From a virus, in the IMG/VR virus record IMGVR_UViG_3300013094_000006, positions 1-41,797 of that record: 41,797 bases of DNA. One strand, 5' to 3'. Positions 14,915 to 23,455 of this stretch are shown one piece after another (positions within the stretch are counted from its first letter, which is position 1; every line of letters starts with the position of its first letter). The translations under genes were made by a program, and so were the position numbers. The notes under the pieces were generated by a model. It was not told the DNA's origin. It saw nothing but the letters and a program-made list of their open reading frames with translations, and searched no databases.

Positions 14915-15478
14915 CTAGAACCCGGCGAAGTTGATGAAGGGGTCCTCGTGGCCTTGGCGCATGAGGAAAGGGGCGAGAAGCGAAGCCTGGACGATCTCAA
15001 GCTGCGGAATGATGGCCCCAGGGGTGCCAATGGGCTTGGAATACTCGATGGAAGCGCCGGTGACGGACTCCTTGAGCACGCCCTTGTCCCAATCGAGGGT
15101 GACCATCTTGTAAGCCTCGAGGGAGACCCACTCGACGATCTGCTGAGGGACGACGCCCTCGTAGTTCAGGTAGAACGCACCTCCGTACTCGGTGGAAACC
15201 AAGACGGCGTTCGGTGCGGCAACGATGTTCGGCCATCCGTACTTGAAGGTACGGGGCCACTGACGCTCTTGGGTTGCGCTCAGTTTGACGCCCATGAAGG
15301 GCGCCTCCTCGTCGAGCCGCATGGACGCAACGAGGAGGTGCCCGTCATAGAGAGTCGCTGTCAGCCCCCACCGATCTTCGAGGATCTGCATGGCGTTTTG
15401 CGCCGTGGTGTAGGGCTGAGGCGTGCTCCCCCCAACCGGGACATTGGGAATCGCCGGTTGGGGGGAGCCGATGGTCAC
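14915..15478 (-). CDS. Head-tail adaptor protein, 187 aa
   Basis: GTG at 15478 overlaps the upstream stop (GTGA). Second or third gene after the capsid gene, where adaptors are found. Contains FKYGWPNIVAAPNAVLVSTEY and VPQQIVEWVSLEAYKMVTLDWDKGVLKESVTGASIEYSKP; the C-terminal half is compatible with the helical gp6/gp15-like adaptor fold. Assignment is mostly positional. Confidence 0.6.
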   Translation of the reverse strand: MTIGSPQPAIPNVPVGGSTPQPYTTAQNAMQILEDRWGLTATLYDGHLLVASMRLDEEAPFMGVKLSATQERQWPRTFKYGWPNIVAAPNAVLVSTEYGGAFYLNYEGVVPQQIVEWVSLEAYKMVTLDWDKGVLKESVTGASIEYSKPIGTPGAIIPQLEIVQASLLAPFLMRQGHEDPFINFAGF

Positions 15479-15777
15479 TTGGCGGGCTTGACCGGAGCGC
15501 CGTGCGATGCGAGTTCGGAGCCGACCTCGTGCGTCAGCACGTCACCCTTGGTGAAGGTGAGGAGCTGCGTCTTGACGTGCGAGACGAAGTCCCGAACGAC
15601 GATCCACTCGTGGCGAACCACGTCCTCAACTTCGGCAACGATGCCCTTTGCAGCGTCGGCGGTGGCCTGAGCCTTCGCCACGTCCTGCTCGACGGTCTTG
15701 ACTTCGGAGCTCGCAGCGACCTCTGCCGCCTTGATCTCGTCGGTCACCGCCGCTTCGGTGCTCTTGCTGACTGCCAT
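15475..15777 (-). CDS. Small head protein with helical N-terminus, 100 aa
   Basis: Residues 1-55 form a long Ala/Glu/Lys helix likely to coil (ATDEIKAAEVAASSEVKTVEQDVAKAQATADA). The C-terminal part (TQLLTFTKGDVLTHEVGSELASHGAPVKPAK) resembles the 'KGDV-x-A-x-L-GAPV' tail of small proteins found right after phage capsid genes. May be a decoration or connector subunit. Strong AGGAGG ribosome-binding site 7 bases upstream of the ATG. Confidence 0.6.
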   Translation of the reverse strand: MAVSKSTEAAVTDEIKAAEVAASSEVKTVEQDVAKAQATADAAKGIVAEVEDVVRHEWIVVRDFVSHVKTQLLTFTKGDVLTHEVGSELASHGAPVKPAK

Positions 15778-15795
15778 CTCTCGGTCCTCCTTGGA

Positions 15796-17139
15796 CTAGG
15801 CGTGCTCGAGAACGACTGAACGCTTGTAGGCGGCGCTGTCACCCGTGAGCAGGTCGGTTCCGACGGTGTAGCCACCGATCCACGACCAAGTGCTCGTGAG
15901 CACCTGTCCGAGGCGGTCGAGAGGCGCACGCCAGATTCGGGCCACGCCGCCGATCATGTCGACCTGGACGGTCGCGCCGGCGTTCTGCATGTTGATGAGG
16001 TCACCCATGGCCTCGAACGGGCCCTTGATGAGCGAGCCGTGGCCGGACACGATGGGCCGGTAGACGGTCACGCCCGAGGGGTTCGTGAACGAGGGGGTCA
16101 CGGTGTTCATGAACCAGTCGATGCCGGAGAATCGACCCATGAACTCGCTCTGCGTGCCGACCGAGTCACCGGGGCGGAAGTTCTGGTACGCAGGGCTCTC
16201 TGCACGGCCACGGTAGGCGAGCAAGAAGTTCTGGTCCTGGAACAGTTCGTTGACCGATGCCGGATGGACGTGGGCGACGTAGGCGCCGTCCACGGTCGGG
16301 ACGTTCTGAGCACGCAGTCGGGTGACGGCGTTCTGGAACAGGGACAGGGTCGCCACGTCGGACGACACGAGCTGCGCAGCCGACGCCTTGGCGTTCGGGC
16401 GGTACTGGACCGGAGCGTTGCTCGTGTTGATGACCGCCGAACCGTTGGCGATGGACGACACGGCGGTGCCGAGCGTCAGGGTGCCGGGGCCGGAGGTGCC
16501 CGAGACGAAGCTCACGCCGGTCACGGTGTTGGCAACGCCGTTCACGGTGACGCTGATCGGGTTCGAAGCCGACACGGGGACGAGCACCGGGGTCGACTGA
16601 CCCAGGGCGCCGCTCACCGTGTTCTGGTTGACCGTGCCGGTCGAGCCAGTGGCGTAGGCGAAGCCGGTGGCGTCAGCGACGACGGCTGAGGTCGACGACG
16701 TCGAGATCGCAGCGGTCAGGTAGGTCGTCCCCACGCCGTAGGCGTTGTAGAGGGCGTTCTGAGCCACGATGTTGAGGCTCTGCGCAGCGTTGATCGCGAG
16801 GGTCTTGTTGTCCTGAGCGAACTTCGATGCGAGGGCCAGGGCGCTCATCGCCATGTTGGTGTCGATGGACGAGGCGTACTGGTCCATCTTGAGCGAATAC
16901 TGCTCGAACCCGTAGGTGGCGGCAGTCGCGTCGGCGCCCGTGATCGGGGTCGTGCTGACAGGCATGAGACCCGACTTGGTCATGATCGCCTGAGCACCGA
17001 GGTGAGCGCCCCACGGCTTGATCTCTGCGAGGTTGTCGTAGAGGAACACGGGGACCAGGGCATCCTCGAACACGCGGTCGAGAAGGCCGTTCTGAACGAT
17101 CTCTTGGAGATCGACGGGGAGAACGTCACGGAATGACAT
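15796..17139 (-). CDS. Major capsid protein, 447 aa, HK97-type fold
   Basis: Follows the scaffold. N-terminal arm MSFRDVLPVDLQEIVQNGLLDRVFEDALVP; the long spine helix lies near residues 85-130 (MAMSALALASKFAQDNKTLAINAAQSLNIVAQNALYN). Residues ~140-245 are Ser/Thr/Val-rich beta repeats and look like a domain inserted in the A-domain or E-loop. The C-terminal half has YVAHVHPASVNELFQD and GRFSGIDWFMNTVTPSF. AAGGAG lies eight bases before ATG. No protease gene is evident, so scaffold removal may be non-proteolytic. Confidence 0.88.
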   Translation of the reverse strand: MSFRDVLPVDLQEIVQNGLLDRVFEDALVPVFLYDNLAEIKPWGAHLGAQAIMTKSGLMPVSTTPITGADATAATYGFEQYSLKMDQYASSIDTNMAMSALALASKFAQDNKTLAINAAQSLNIVAQNALYNAYGVGTTYLTAAISTSSTSAVVADATGFAYATGSTGTVNQNTVSGALGQSTPVLVPVSASNPISVTVNGVANTVTGVSFVSGTSGPGTLTLGTAVSSIANGSAVINTSNAPVQYRPNAKASAAQLVSSDVATLSLFQNAVTRLRAQNVPTVDGAYVAHVHPASVNELFQDQNFLLAYRGRAESPAYQNFRPGDSVGTQSEFMGRFSGIDWFMNTVTPSFTNPSGVTVYRPIVSGHGSLIKGPFEAMGDLINMQNAGATVQVDMIGGVARIWRAPLDRLGQVLTSTWSWIGGYTVGTDLLTGDSAAYKRSVVLEHA

Positions 17140-17159
17140 TGGGGACTACTCCTTGTGAG

Positions 17160-17777
17160 TTAGACGTTGATGTTGAGCTTGGCGAGTTCCCGCTTCACCG
17201 TCTGAGCGTCGGCGCTGCGGAAGTCAGTCGATGACGAGCTGCCACCCGAGGCGTCGGGAGCCGTGAGCGAAGCGCCGAACCATTCCGGCGACTCGTTCTT
17301 GATTCCCGAGACCACTTCGGACACGCCTTCGATCTCTCCACCGTCAGACTTGATGAGGCTCTTGTCGGCCAACCGCAACGCTGCGGCCAGTCGCTCGGTC
17401 TTGATCCCTGCGTCCTTGAGTGCAAGCTCGATCTTCGAGTTCGTGAGGGCTTCGAGGGCGCCGGAAGCGATCCGGTCCTTCTCCTCCTCAAGAGTCTTGA
17501 TCTGCTCCTGCAAACGCTCGGTCTCAGACTTCTTGGCGTCCTCAACTTCCTTGGCAACCCTGAGGGCTTCCTTGGCGGCATCGAGATCCGAAACGCCCAA
17601 CTGCTCGAGCAGGGCCTTCTCAGCAGCAGATCGACCTTCGGTGCGGGCTTGGCCTGCGATCCGGTCAACCTCCTCCTGGGAGATCCCCGCCGTGGCGGGT
17701 GGAGTCGAAGAAGCCGGTGGGGGCGTCTGCCCCGGTGTCGGCTCCGATGACGGGTCTTGCGTTCCGGTGTCTGACAT
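17160..17777 (-). CDS. Capsid scaffolding protein, 205 aa
   Basis: Pro/Thr/Ser-rich disordered N-terminus, then a long charged coiled coil (residues ~65-115, VAKEVEDAKKSETERLQEQIKTLEEEKDRIASGALEALTN), then IELALKDAGIKTERLAAALRLAD and a C-terminal helix (TVKRELAKLNINV). This is the GP20/DUF4355-like scaffold layout, and the capsid gene follows directly. AGAGGA precedes the ATG. Confidence 0.82.
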   Translation of the reverse strand: MSDTGTQDPSSEPTPGQTPPPASSTPPATAGISQEEVDRIAGQARTEGRSAAEKALLEQLGVSDLDAAKEALRVAKEVEDAKKSETERLQEQIKTLEEEKDRIASGALEALTNSKIELALKDAGIKTERLAAALRLADKSLIKSDGGEIEGVSEVVSGIKNESPEWFGASLTAPDASGGSSSSTDFRSADAQTVKRELAKLNINV

Positions 17778-17816
17778 GAATCCTCTTTCTTCCCCTCGGT
17801 TCCCCGCCGAGTACGG

Positions 17817-17987
17817 TCAAGCGGAGGGTACGATCCCGACCTCGTGGGAACCTCTCACTTTCGGGCATGGATGGTGTTCGGCGTCAGCGAGGTCGACGAT
17901 GAGGGACGAGGGAACGAGGCTCGAGAATGAGCCTTGAAACACCTCGAATCGCACTCCGCATCGCTCGCACAGGGCGAGCAGGATCAT
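17817..17987 (-). CDS. Small zinc-binding protein, 56 aa
   Basis: ATG at 17987 abuts the stop of the phosphoesterase gene (TAGATG). The product starts MILLALCERCGVRFEVF and contains AEHHPCPKVRG: Cys7-x2-Cys10 and His38-x2-Cys41 could bind one zinc. It is too short for a plain ORF scan. The conserved leader element (17846-17862) is embedded in its codons for KVRGS. Real expression is likely from context but unproven. Confidence 0.55.
   Translation of the reverse strand: MILLALCERCGVRFEVFQGSFSSLVPSSLIVDLADAEHHPCPKVRGSHEVGIVPSA
17846..17862 (-). promoter_or_regulatory. Conserved leader element, copy 3
   Basis: Exact 17-mer GAAAGTGAGAGGTTCCC on the minus strand, ~70 bases upstream of the scaffold start and inside the 3' end of the small zinc protein gene. 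No start codon follows at Shine-Dalgarno spacing. Conservation inside a coding frame argues for a DNA- or RNA-level role, for example a promoter for scaffold and capsid. Confidence 0.65.
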
Positions 17988-19013
17988 CTAGGCGAGCCAC
18001 ACCTTCCTGGTGCTCACCACGCGCCCACGGTCGGGATCGACGATGTGGAATCGCTGGCTCGGGATGGCGGTTGCAGCGAGGTTGTCTCGTGCATAGCGGT
18101 TGTCGGACTCCGTCGAGCCGTTGAAGTAGACGCTGCCGAGACCATTCGGCAGGCTCATCTCCATGTGGTTGTGGTAATGGTGAACGTAGGCGTCACGGAA
18201 GCTCCACGGGTAGGCGCCCGACTGCCACTTGGCAACGTGGTTGGCGATGGTGGCGGGGCTGGCATAGCCGTTGCGACCCACTTCGTCGCCATGGATGACC
18301 ACGGCCCGGTAGTTCCCGATCTCGAGGCGCTGAATGTCCTCGGGGCAGTCCTCCCACGTCAGACGATCCTCGCCGGCGAGCAGTTGGCGAGCGAGCTCGA
18401 AGCACATGCGGTCGATGTTGTCGGCTTTGGGCACGGCTGACCGCTTGGAACCGATTCGACCGTGGTTGCCCCACTCAGCGGTGACCACGACCTCGTCGTA
18501 GATGCTCAGGGCATAACGGACCACGTCAACCAGGAGCCGGGAGACCGTGACGTACTGCCCGAAGATCGTTTGGTCGATCTCGAAGGGCTGCGTCGGGAAA
18601 TTGAACAGTCCCTCGACCATGTCGCCACCGAAAATGATGTTGCAGGACCGAATCGGGCGAGCGGATCGCTCCGACTCGGTGATCTCGAAGGCCAGTCGGC
18701 AGTAGTCCATGACCCGTTCGACCATGACCTGCGAGTTGTAGGTCGTCGTCTCCTTGGACCCCTGCCAGTCTCCGAGATCCCATAGGGCAACGTGCTCGTC
18801 GCCCATGCGCTTGTCACGCTTGGGAGCCTTGGTGACGGGGATGGGGCCGAGGGCGACGATGGCGTCCTTGACGCCCCGAGCCACGGCCTTGTCGAAGCGG
18901 TCGAGCTTGTCCTTTGCCTGTCTCAGTTGGCGAGACAGGTTGCCAATCTGCTTCTCAAGCTCAATTTCGAGGTCGGCCTCCTCAAAGGCGCCTTTGCTCA
19001 GCCCTTGCTGCAT
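17988..19013 (-). CDS. Metallophosphoesterase-family protein in the head operon, ~341 aa
   Basis: After a coiled-coil N-terminus (LEIELEKQIGNLSRQLRQAKDKLDRFDKA) come the metal-binding motifs of calcineurin-like phosphoesterases: DLGDWQG, IIFGGDMVEG, AEWGNHGR, VVIHGDEV and HHYHNHME. The first motif has D-L-G-D rather than the usual D-x-H. Such enzymes cut phosphodiesters (nucleic acid or small molecules). ATG at 19013 is preferred; an in-frame GTG lies at 19019. It overlaps the upstream gene by ~16 bp. Placement between the MuF-like and scaffold genes suggests action on DNA at packaging or entry, but that is inference. Confidence 0.75.
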   Translation of the reverse strand: MQQGLSKGAFEEADLEIELEKQIGNLSRQLRQAKDKLDRFDKAVARGVKDAIVALGPIPVTKAPKRDKRMGDEHVALWDLGDWQGSKETTTYNSQVMVERVMDYCRLAFEITESERSARPIRSCNIIFGGDMVEGLFNFPTQPFEIDQTIFGQYVTVSRLLVDVVRYALSIYDEVVVTAEWGNHGRIGSKRSAVPKADNIDRMCFELARQLLAGEDRLTWEDCPEDIQRLEIGNYRAVVIHGDEVGRNGYASPATIANHVAKWQSGAYPWSFRDAYVHHYHNHMEMSLPNGLGSVYFNGSTESDNRYARDNLAATAIPSQRFHIVDPDRGRVVSTRKVWLA

Positions 19014-19252
19014 TGGCACGATCCGTTCCGGTGAGCTGCGATGGAGTTTGCGCTGCGCTTGAACCCGAGCACCTCGCTCAGCACCTTGGCGATGGCGGGG
19101 TTGCTCACGGCCTTGTCAGCGAGGGCATCGTCGAGCACCTCGACGTCCTCCTTCGATAGGGACTCGACCACGGTGATGTACCAACACTGGCGAGAGTTCA
19201 TGTTGGAGTTGCTCAAAAATGCACCCTTGGACAACTGGCTCTTTGCGGCCAT
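18998..19252 (-). CDS. Small HTH-like protein with Cys-rich C-terminus, 84 aa
   Basis: ATG at 19252 follows GGAGG at good spacing. The core 'LSKEDVEVLDDALADKAVSNPAIAKVLSEVLGFKRSANSIAAHRNGSCQCSKG' has a helix-turn-helix look and ends in the HR-x-G-x-C-x-C motif seen in small phage proteins that choose sites by spacing. Its N-terminus shares LSKGAF with that of the following phosphoesterase. Function unknown; possibly a DNA-binding accessory to packaging. Confidence 0.6.
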   Translation of the reverse strand: MAAKSQLSKGAFLSNSNMNSRQCWYITVVESLSKEDVEVLDDALADKAVSNPAIAKVLSEVLGFKRSANSIAAHRNGSCQCSKG

Positions 19253-19272
19253 CTGGCCTCCTTCGGTCGCCC

Positions 19273-19899
19273 CTACGCTGAGGGGAGTAGCGGGGCGCCG
19301 GGAATGGCGGGACCTGCGGAGCATCGACAGTGAACGTGGACGCTTCCAGGCCAGCCAATCGCCGGCATCTTGTCGGCTCGGAAGTTCTTGCCGTGCGCAT
19401 CGCGACATTCGGCAGTCGTCCGGTCGTCAAGAACTGCACGCCAGCCGAGGAGACCCTCGGGCTTGCGATCATCGTTGAGCATCGCGGCCATGTCCTGACC
19501 CGCCGCCGCCCTCATGCGGCGCTCCTCTGCTCGAATCTGCATCTCGAAGTAGCGAGCCTCGAGCTTCTTGGCATCCTCGAAGAACGTGTCGCCCTTCTCT
19601 GCCGCTTCACGCAGGCGCTCTACGGCGGCGAGGGTGTAGAGCGAGAGCCACGCCGATGCGTTCTTGCGCTCGATGGCTTGCGCCGGCCCGTCAGGGACGC
19701 CGACCGACTCGATGTTCGGTCCACCGGCCACCATCGTCGAGACGAAGTCGAGGATGGCTCGAGGGACGGCGGGGATCAGGCCAAGAAGAATCTCTGCGAT
19801 CTGCACGGAGGCGATGAACCCGATGGCCCCGGTGGTGAACAGGGCGACGAGTGCGAGTGCGACCTCGCGATTCTTCTTGTTCTGATCCGATTGGGTCAC
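19273..19899 (-). CDS. MuF-like minor head protein, 208 aa
   Basis: GTG at 19899 overlaps the portal stop. An N-terminal hydrophobic segment (~residues 13-50) is followed by a helical region; the C-terminus carries GWRAVLDDRTTAECRDAHGKNF and HVHCRC, the conserved signature of Mu gpF-like head morphogenesis domains. Located directly after the portal as usual. Shorter than typical MuF proteins (250-400 aa), so only the C-terminal domain seems retained. It may be a few copies inside the head and ejected with DNA. Confidence 0.75.
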   Translation of the reverse strand: MTQSDQNKKNREVALALVALFTTGAIGFIASVQIAEILLGLIPAVPRAILDFVSTMVAGGPNIESVGVPDGPAQAIERKNASAWLSLYTLAAVERLREAAEKGDTFFEDAKKLEARYFEMQIRAEERRMRAAAGQDMAAMLNDDRKPEGLLGWRAVLDDRTTAECRDAHGKNFRADKMPAIGWPGSVHVHCRCSAGPAIPGAPLLPSA

Positions 19900-21404
19900 A
19901 GATTCGTGACCCCGACGTTGCCGGTGTCCTCGCCGTCTGCGGCAAGGTCAGGAGCGCCGGCGAGCAGATCTTGGATCGACTTCGGCAGGTGACCGATGCC
20001 TTGCGCCTGCCCCGATCCGGGCGGGAACATGCCCTCTTGCATGATGGCTTCGACCTCAGCCTCGACCTCCTCGGGGGTCCAGGTCTTGTGAATGGTCTTG
20101 ACCAGCGTTTCGGTCGATGCGGCGGCACCCTGACGGAGCCACAGCGCCTCCTGCGCACCGTCGAGGCCATCGTCGGGCAGACCGTCGCCAAGTTGGATGC
20201 TCGGGCGGTAGTCGGCCACGTTGTAGCCGCCCTCCTGCAAGGCGAGCGCCGTGGCGAACGCCCAGCCGAGGGCTTGAATCGCCATGTGCTCTTTCGCTGA
20301 GCGAGTGAGCAGCGTGCGGAGTTGGCTGAGCTTCATGGCATAGCCCGACACGGCTCGAGTCACGTTGGCGGTCTGACCCTGCAACCCCCACGTCAGCGGC
20401 GAATAGCCGGCGCAGGTCACGAGGAGCTGCGTCAGGTGGTCGATCCAATAGACGTGCTCTTGGCTGTAGAGGTGCGGTTGGACGGTCTCGATGGTCTGCA
20501 ACGGCGACTGGCCGAGCGGGAGCGCCATGCGAGCGCCGCCCGTGAGGATGTACCCGTCGATCTTGAGCTGCCCTCGGTCGTCGGCAAGCGAGCGGTCGAC
20601 GAAGGTGCGAGGAATCGCCTTGCGCCCGCGGTCGAGCATGAGGCTCTCTGCTTCGTTGATCGAATCGAAGATCGGGCCGAGGCCGAACAGGTCAGACTCG
20701 CCTCCGGGCACGTTCTCCCACGGAATCAGCGTCGGGCGGTCGAGGCCGGTGTCCTCGTGCGCCGGGTAGTTGGCGAACTCGTCGACTGCCGAGAGCGGGA
20801 CCTCCTTGCCGAGCTTCGCCTTGCCACCCTTGTAAAGGTGACGGTCGACGGCGCCCTTGGTGTGCTCCTCGAGCAGGCGGTAGATCGTGGTCTCATCGTC
20901 GTCGACCTTTTTCTCGATCACGACGATGCCACCGGCGAAGAAGTGGTCGTGGCGCTTGTCCCAAATGATCTGGTCCTCGGGGATGAGCGTCAAGAGCGGC
21001 GTGTTGCCCCCAATGTCCGGGTCACGGATGATTCGAATGCCGATGCGCCCCTCGGCGGCGACCTTGGTGCCACCACGGATGGCGAACGCCCCGAAGTCGT
21101 TGACGTCGATGAGGTCGGCCAACTGGCTCTCGTAGAGGTTCGATGAGACCTTCGGGGTCTCGGAGAACAGGAGGGCCGCGGAGAATCGGCACAATTCGCG
21201 GGGCCATGCGACGGGCGTGTAGATCTCGGTCTTGTGCTCGTCGACCATGATGTTCGGGTTGGCCCGGATCATCTCTGAGCGATCATTGCGATACCGGCGT
21301 CGGTAGTCAGCGATTGCCGCCCATTCCTTCTTGACGTTCTTCGGGGGCCAGGACTCCTCCTCCCCGAAACGGCGCCTCATGCGCTCCAAGATGCTCATAG
21401 CCAT
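19896..21404 (-). CDS. Portal protein, 502 aa
   Basis: Sits between large terminase and MuF. Contains WAAIADYRRRYRNDRSEMIRANPNIMVDEHKTEIYTPVAWPRELCRFSAALLFSETP and the stem region YWIDHLTQLLVTCAGYSPLTWGLQGQ...ANVTRAVSGYAMKLSQLRTLLTRSAKEHMA, typical of SPP1 gp6-like portals. Forms the dodecameric DNA gate of the capsid. ATG overlaps the terminase stop (TAATG). Length is normal for the family. Confidence 0.88.
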   Translation of the reverse strand: MAMSILERMRRRFGEEESWPPKNVKKEWAAIADYRRRYRNDRSEMIRANPNIMVDEHKTEIYTPVAWPRELCRFSAALLFSETPKVSSNLYESQLADLIDVNDFGAFAIRGGTKVAAEGRIGIRIIRDPDIGGNTPLLTLIPEDQIIWDKRHDHFFAGGIVVIEKKVDDDETTIYRLLEEHTKGAVDRHLYKGGKAKLGKEVPLSAVDEFANYPAHEDTGLDRPTLIPWENVPGGESDLFGLGPIFDSINEAESLMLDRGRKAIPRTFVDRSLADDRGQLKIDGYILTGGARMALPLGQSPLQTIETVQPHLYSQEHVYWIDHLTQLLVTCAGYSPLTWGLQGQTANVTRAVSGYAMKLSQLRTLLTRSAKEHMAIQALGWAFATALALQEGGYNVADYRPSIQLGDGLPDDGLDGAQEALWLRQGAAASTETLVKTIHKTWTPEEVEAEVEAIMQEGMFPPGSGQAQGIGHLPKSIQDLLAGAPDLAADGEDTGNVGVTNL

Positions 21405-22666
21405 TACGCAACCTCTCTCAGTAGTTCGTCACCGAGCAGGTGCGCTCGGCTTGCGTAGAACGCGGTGGCGGCGTCAACCGAGTGGTCGTGCCCCTTGGCC
21501 GGCTTCATGTCGTTCTTCGGGTCGTAGTGATACGCCTTGGAGTCGATGATGAGCTGACGGACGTTGTCGGTGAGCACCTCACGCCCCTGCTCGAGGAAGA
21601 ACGAGCGAGCCATGATGCCGGGACGCTTGTAGGCGGCGAACGGGACCGGCTGCACGATGGTCGGAGCGCCCGACCGCTCAAGGATGCGAGCGAGTGTCAC
21701 GTTCTCTGAGGCACCAGCGGCGTCGGCGTAGATCGTCGACACCCGGAGGTCCTTGCAGATCTGAGCGATGCGCTCGCAGCGGTCGTTGAGCTCGATGCGC
21801 TCATAGATGTGCTCGTCGACCCAGGCGATTCGACCGTCCACGAGTTCGGTGCAGACCTCGAACGCCGTGACGTTCCAACCCCAGTCAAGACCGGCTTCGA
21901 AGTTCGGGAGCTGCGGGAGCACGAAGTCGCGACGGGCTTCGTAGGCGTCGTCGATCTTGTGAGCATCGAACACAGCGCCGGCGAAGGCCAGGGGCGAGGC
22001 CATGTATTCCTGCTCAAAGATCTCCTTCGGGAGGGCTCGCTGCGCCTCGTTGATCTCCTCTTGGGGGATGTAGGGGTTGTCGCCGGTGACAAACTTGAAC
22101 CCGGCCCACTCCTCGTTGGCGGGGTCCATGGCGAAGCGCCACAGGTCGTAGTACCAATTCTCACCGTTGAAGGTAGAGATCAGGAAGGCAGATCCGTTGC
22201 GGTCCGACAGCGCCGGTCGCAACGCTTGGGTCCACACGTCCTGGGCGAGGAACGCAGCCTCGTCGACCACGACCAAGTCGAGACCCTCGCCTCGAAGGTT
22301 GTCCCATCGCTCACCGGACTTGAAGGCGATGCGCCCGCCGTTGGAGAGGTAGATCTCACCGAGGGTGCGGTTGGCCTCACGATGCTTCTTCGGGATCGCC
22401 TTCTCGACCATGCGGAAGGCGTTGCGGCTCTGGTTGTGGCTCGGAGCGATCCACCAGACGTTGCCGTTGGGCTTGGAAGCGGCGGCGATGATGCACATGG
22501 CGGTGCCGAGGAGGGTCTTGCCGAACCGTCGACCGCACGCAGCGACCTTGAATCGGGCCGGCGACTCGAAGATCTCCCGCTGAGCGGGGTGCATGTCGAG
22601 CTCGAAGCGCCAGGTCCCGCCACCGATCTCGTCCATTCGGGCCTCACCCGAGGCTCGAGGGCTCAC
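21404..22666 (-). CDS. terL: Terminase large subunit, 420 aa
   Basis: ATPase: Walker A GRRFGKT (45-51) and Walker B DLVVVDEAAF (Asp135, Glu136). Nuclease domain: GLDWGWN (Asp261), TIYADAAG (Asp314-315) and HDHSVDAATAF (Asp398), the three acidic sites of RNase H-like terminase nucleases. It pumps and cuts DNA at the portal. GTG at 22666 overlaps the previous stop (GTGA). Length is slightly short but complete. Confidence 0.94.
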   Translation of the reverse strand: MSPRASGEARMDEIGGGTWRFELDMHPAQREIFESPARFKVAACGRRFGKTLLGTAMCIIAAASKPNGNVWWIAPSHNQSRNAFRMVEKAIPKKHREANRTLGEIYLSNGGRIAFKSGERWDNLRGEGLDLVVVDEAAFLAQDVWTQALRPALSDRNGSAFLISTFNGENWYYDLWRFAMDPANEEWAGFKFVTGDNPYIPQEEINEAQRALPKEIFEQEYMASPLAFAGAVFDAHKIDDAYEARRDFVLPQLPNFEAGLDWGWNVTAFEVCTELVDGRIAWVDEHIYERIELNDRCERIAQICKDLRVSTIYADAAGASENVTLARILERSGAPTIVQPVPFAAYKRPGIMARSFFLEQGREVLTDNVRQLIIDSKAYHYDPKNDMKPAKGHDHSVDAATAFYASRAHLLGDELLREVA

Positions 22667-22866
22667 AGGGCGACCTCAGCCTGCGCAGCGTCTTGGAGGA
22701 GCCGTTTGGTCGATTCGGCGGTCTGATCGGAGGGGCGAAGGTAGGCGAAACGCCGGCGACCGTCCTTGCCGATGACCTCCACGACGAGGCAGCAGGTCCC
22801 AACGACCATGTCTGGCCCCATGTGGGACATGACGGAGTCCCGAGCGAGCTTCTCGACGATCTTCAT
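22663..22866 (-). CDS. Unknown small protein between terminase genes, 67 aa
   Basis: ATG at 22866 overlaps the small terminase stop (ATGA), and its own stop overlaps the large terminase start. The product is an alpha/beta mix (MSHMGPDMVVGTCCLVVEVIGKDGRRRFAYLRPSDQTAESTKRLLQDAA) with a Cys-Cys pair. The tight coupling suggests a packaging-related role; I do not recognise it. Confidence 0.6.
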   Translation of the reverse strand: MKIVEKLARDSVMSHMGPDMVVGTCCLVVEVIGKDGRRRFAYLRPSDQTAESTKRLLQDAAQAEVAL

Positions 22867-23339
22867 GCGGCACGCACCCCCACAGCGACGTCATCTCGAC
22901 CACCAATGCGAACGACGACCTCGGTGGTCTTGGCCCCACCGCCGCCGCCAACGGGCTCGATCCCTCGAAGGCGAGCGATCTCCTTCACCGCATCGACGCC
23001 GACCTTGAGGTACTGAGGGCCGACCTGGGCCGTGGTGCCCTTGACGGCCATGTACGACTGCAACGCTTCGTCGGTGATCGTCTCAAGGCGCCCGATGAGG
23101 CGCTCCATCTCGATCTCGACGTCCTCGGTGCGGTCACGACGGGCCAGGGCCTCGCTCTTGATCCAGCGGTCGACGGTCGACGGATGAACGTCGAGGTGCT
23201 TTGCGATCTTGTTCTTCGAGTGCCCGACCATGTGGAGGAACCACGCTTCGGCGTGCAGCTCGTCCTCGGTCATGTCATCGCGCCCCGGCAAGACGCCGAC
23301 GAGGTCGGTCACTTTCACCGGCAGCGGCTTGGCGCCCAT
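22863..23339 (-). CDS. Terminase small subunit, 158 aa
   Basis: Helix-turn-helix at residues ~35-60 (FLHMVGHSKNKIAKHLDVHPSTVDRWIKSE), then a long helical oligomerisation region (VEIEMERLIGRLETITDEALQSYM...GPQYLKVGVDAVKEIARLRG) and a Gly-rich linker before a short beta tail. This domain order and its place before the large subunit fit a small terminase that recognises the packaging site. Confidence 0.78.
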   Translation of the reverse strand: MGAKPLPVKVTDLVGVLPGRDDMTEDELHAEAWFLHMVGHSKNKIAKHLDVHPSTVDRWIKSEALARRDRTEDVEIEMERLIGRLETITDEALQSYMAVKGTTAQVGPQYLKVGVDAVKEIARLRGIEPVGGGGGAKTTEVVVRIGGRDDVAVGVRAA

Positions 23340-23455
23340 TAGCGCCCCTTTGCCGGCTTGTGAGCGGCGTTCTGCACTCGAATGGACTTCTTGACCATCG
23401 AGAGGGACTTGGCGGCTGACTTCCGAGCGCCGAAGGGGTCAGGGCGCTTCGCCAT
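23339..23455 (-). CDS. Small basic protein, 38 aa
   Basis: Frame MAKRPDPFGARKSAAKSLSM...PAKGR, running from ATG 23455 to TAA 23339-23341, which shares a base with the small terminase start. Eleven Lys/Arg residues in 38. It sits in a chain of overlapping genes, which supports expression. Could be a DNA-binding peptide; function unknown. Confidence 0.5.
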   Translation of the reverse strand: MAKRPDPFGARKSAAKSLSMVKKSIRVQNAAHKPAKGR

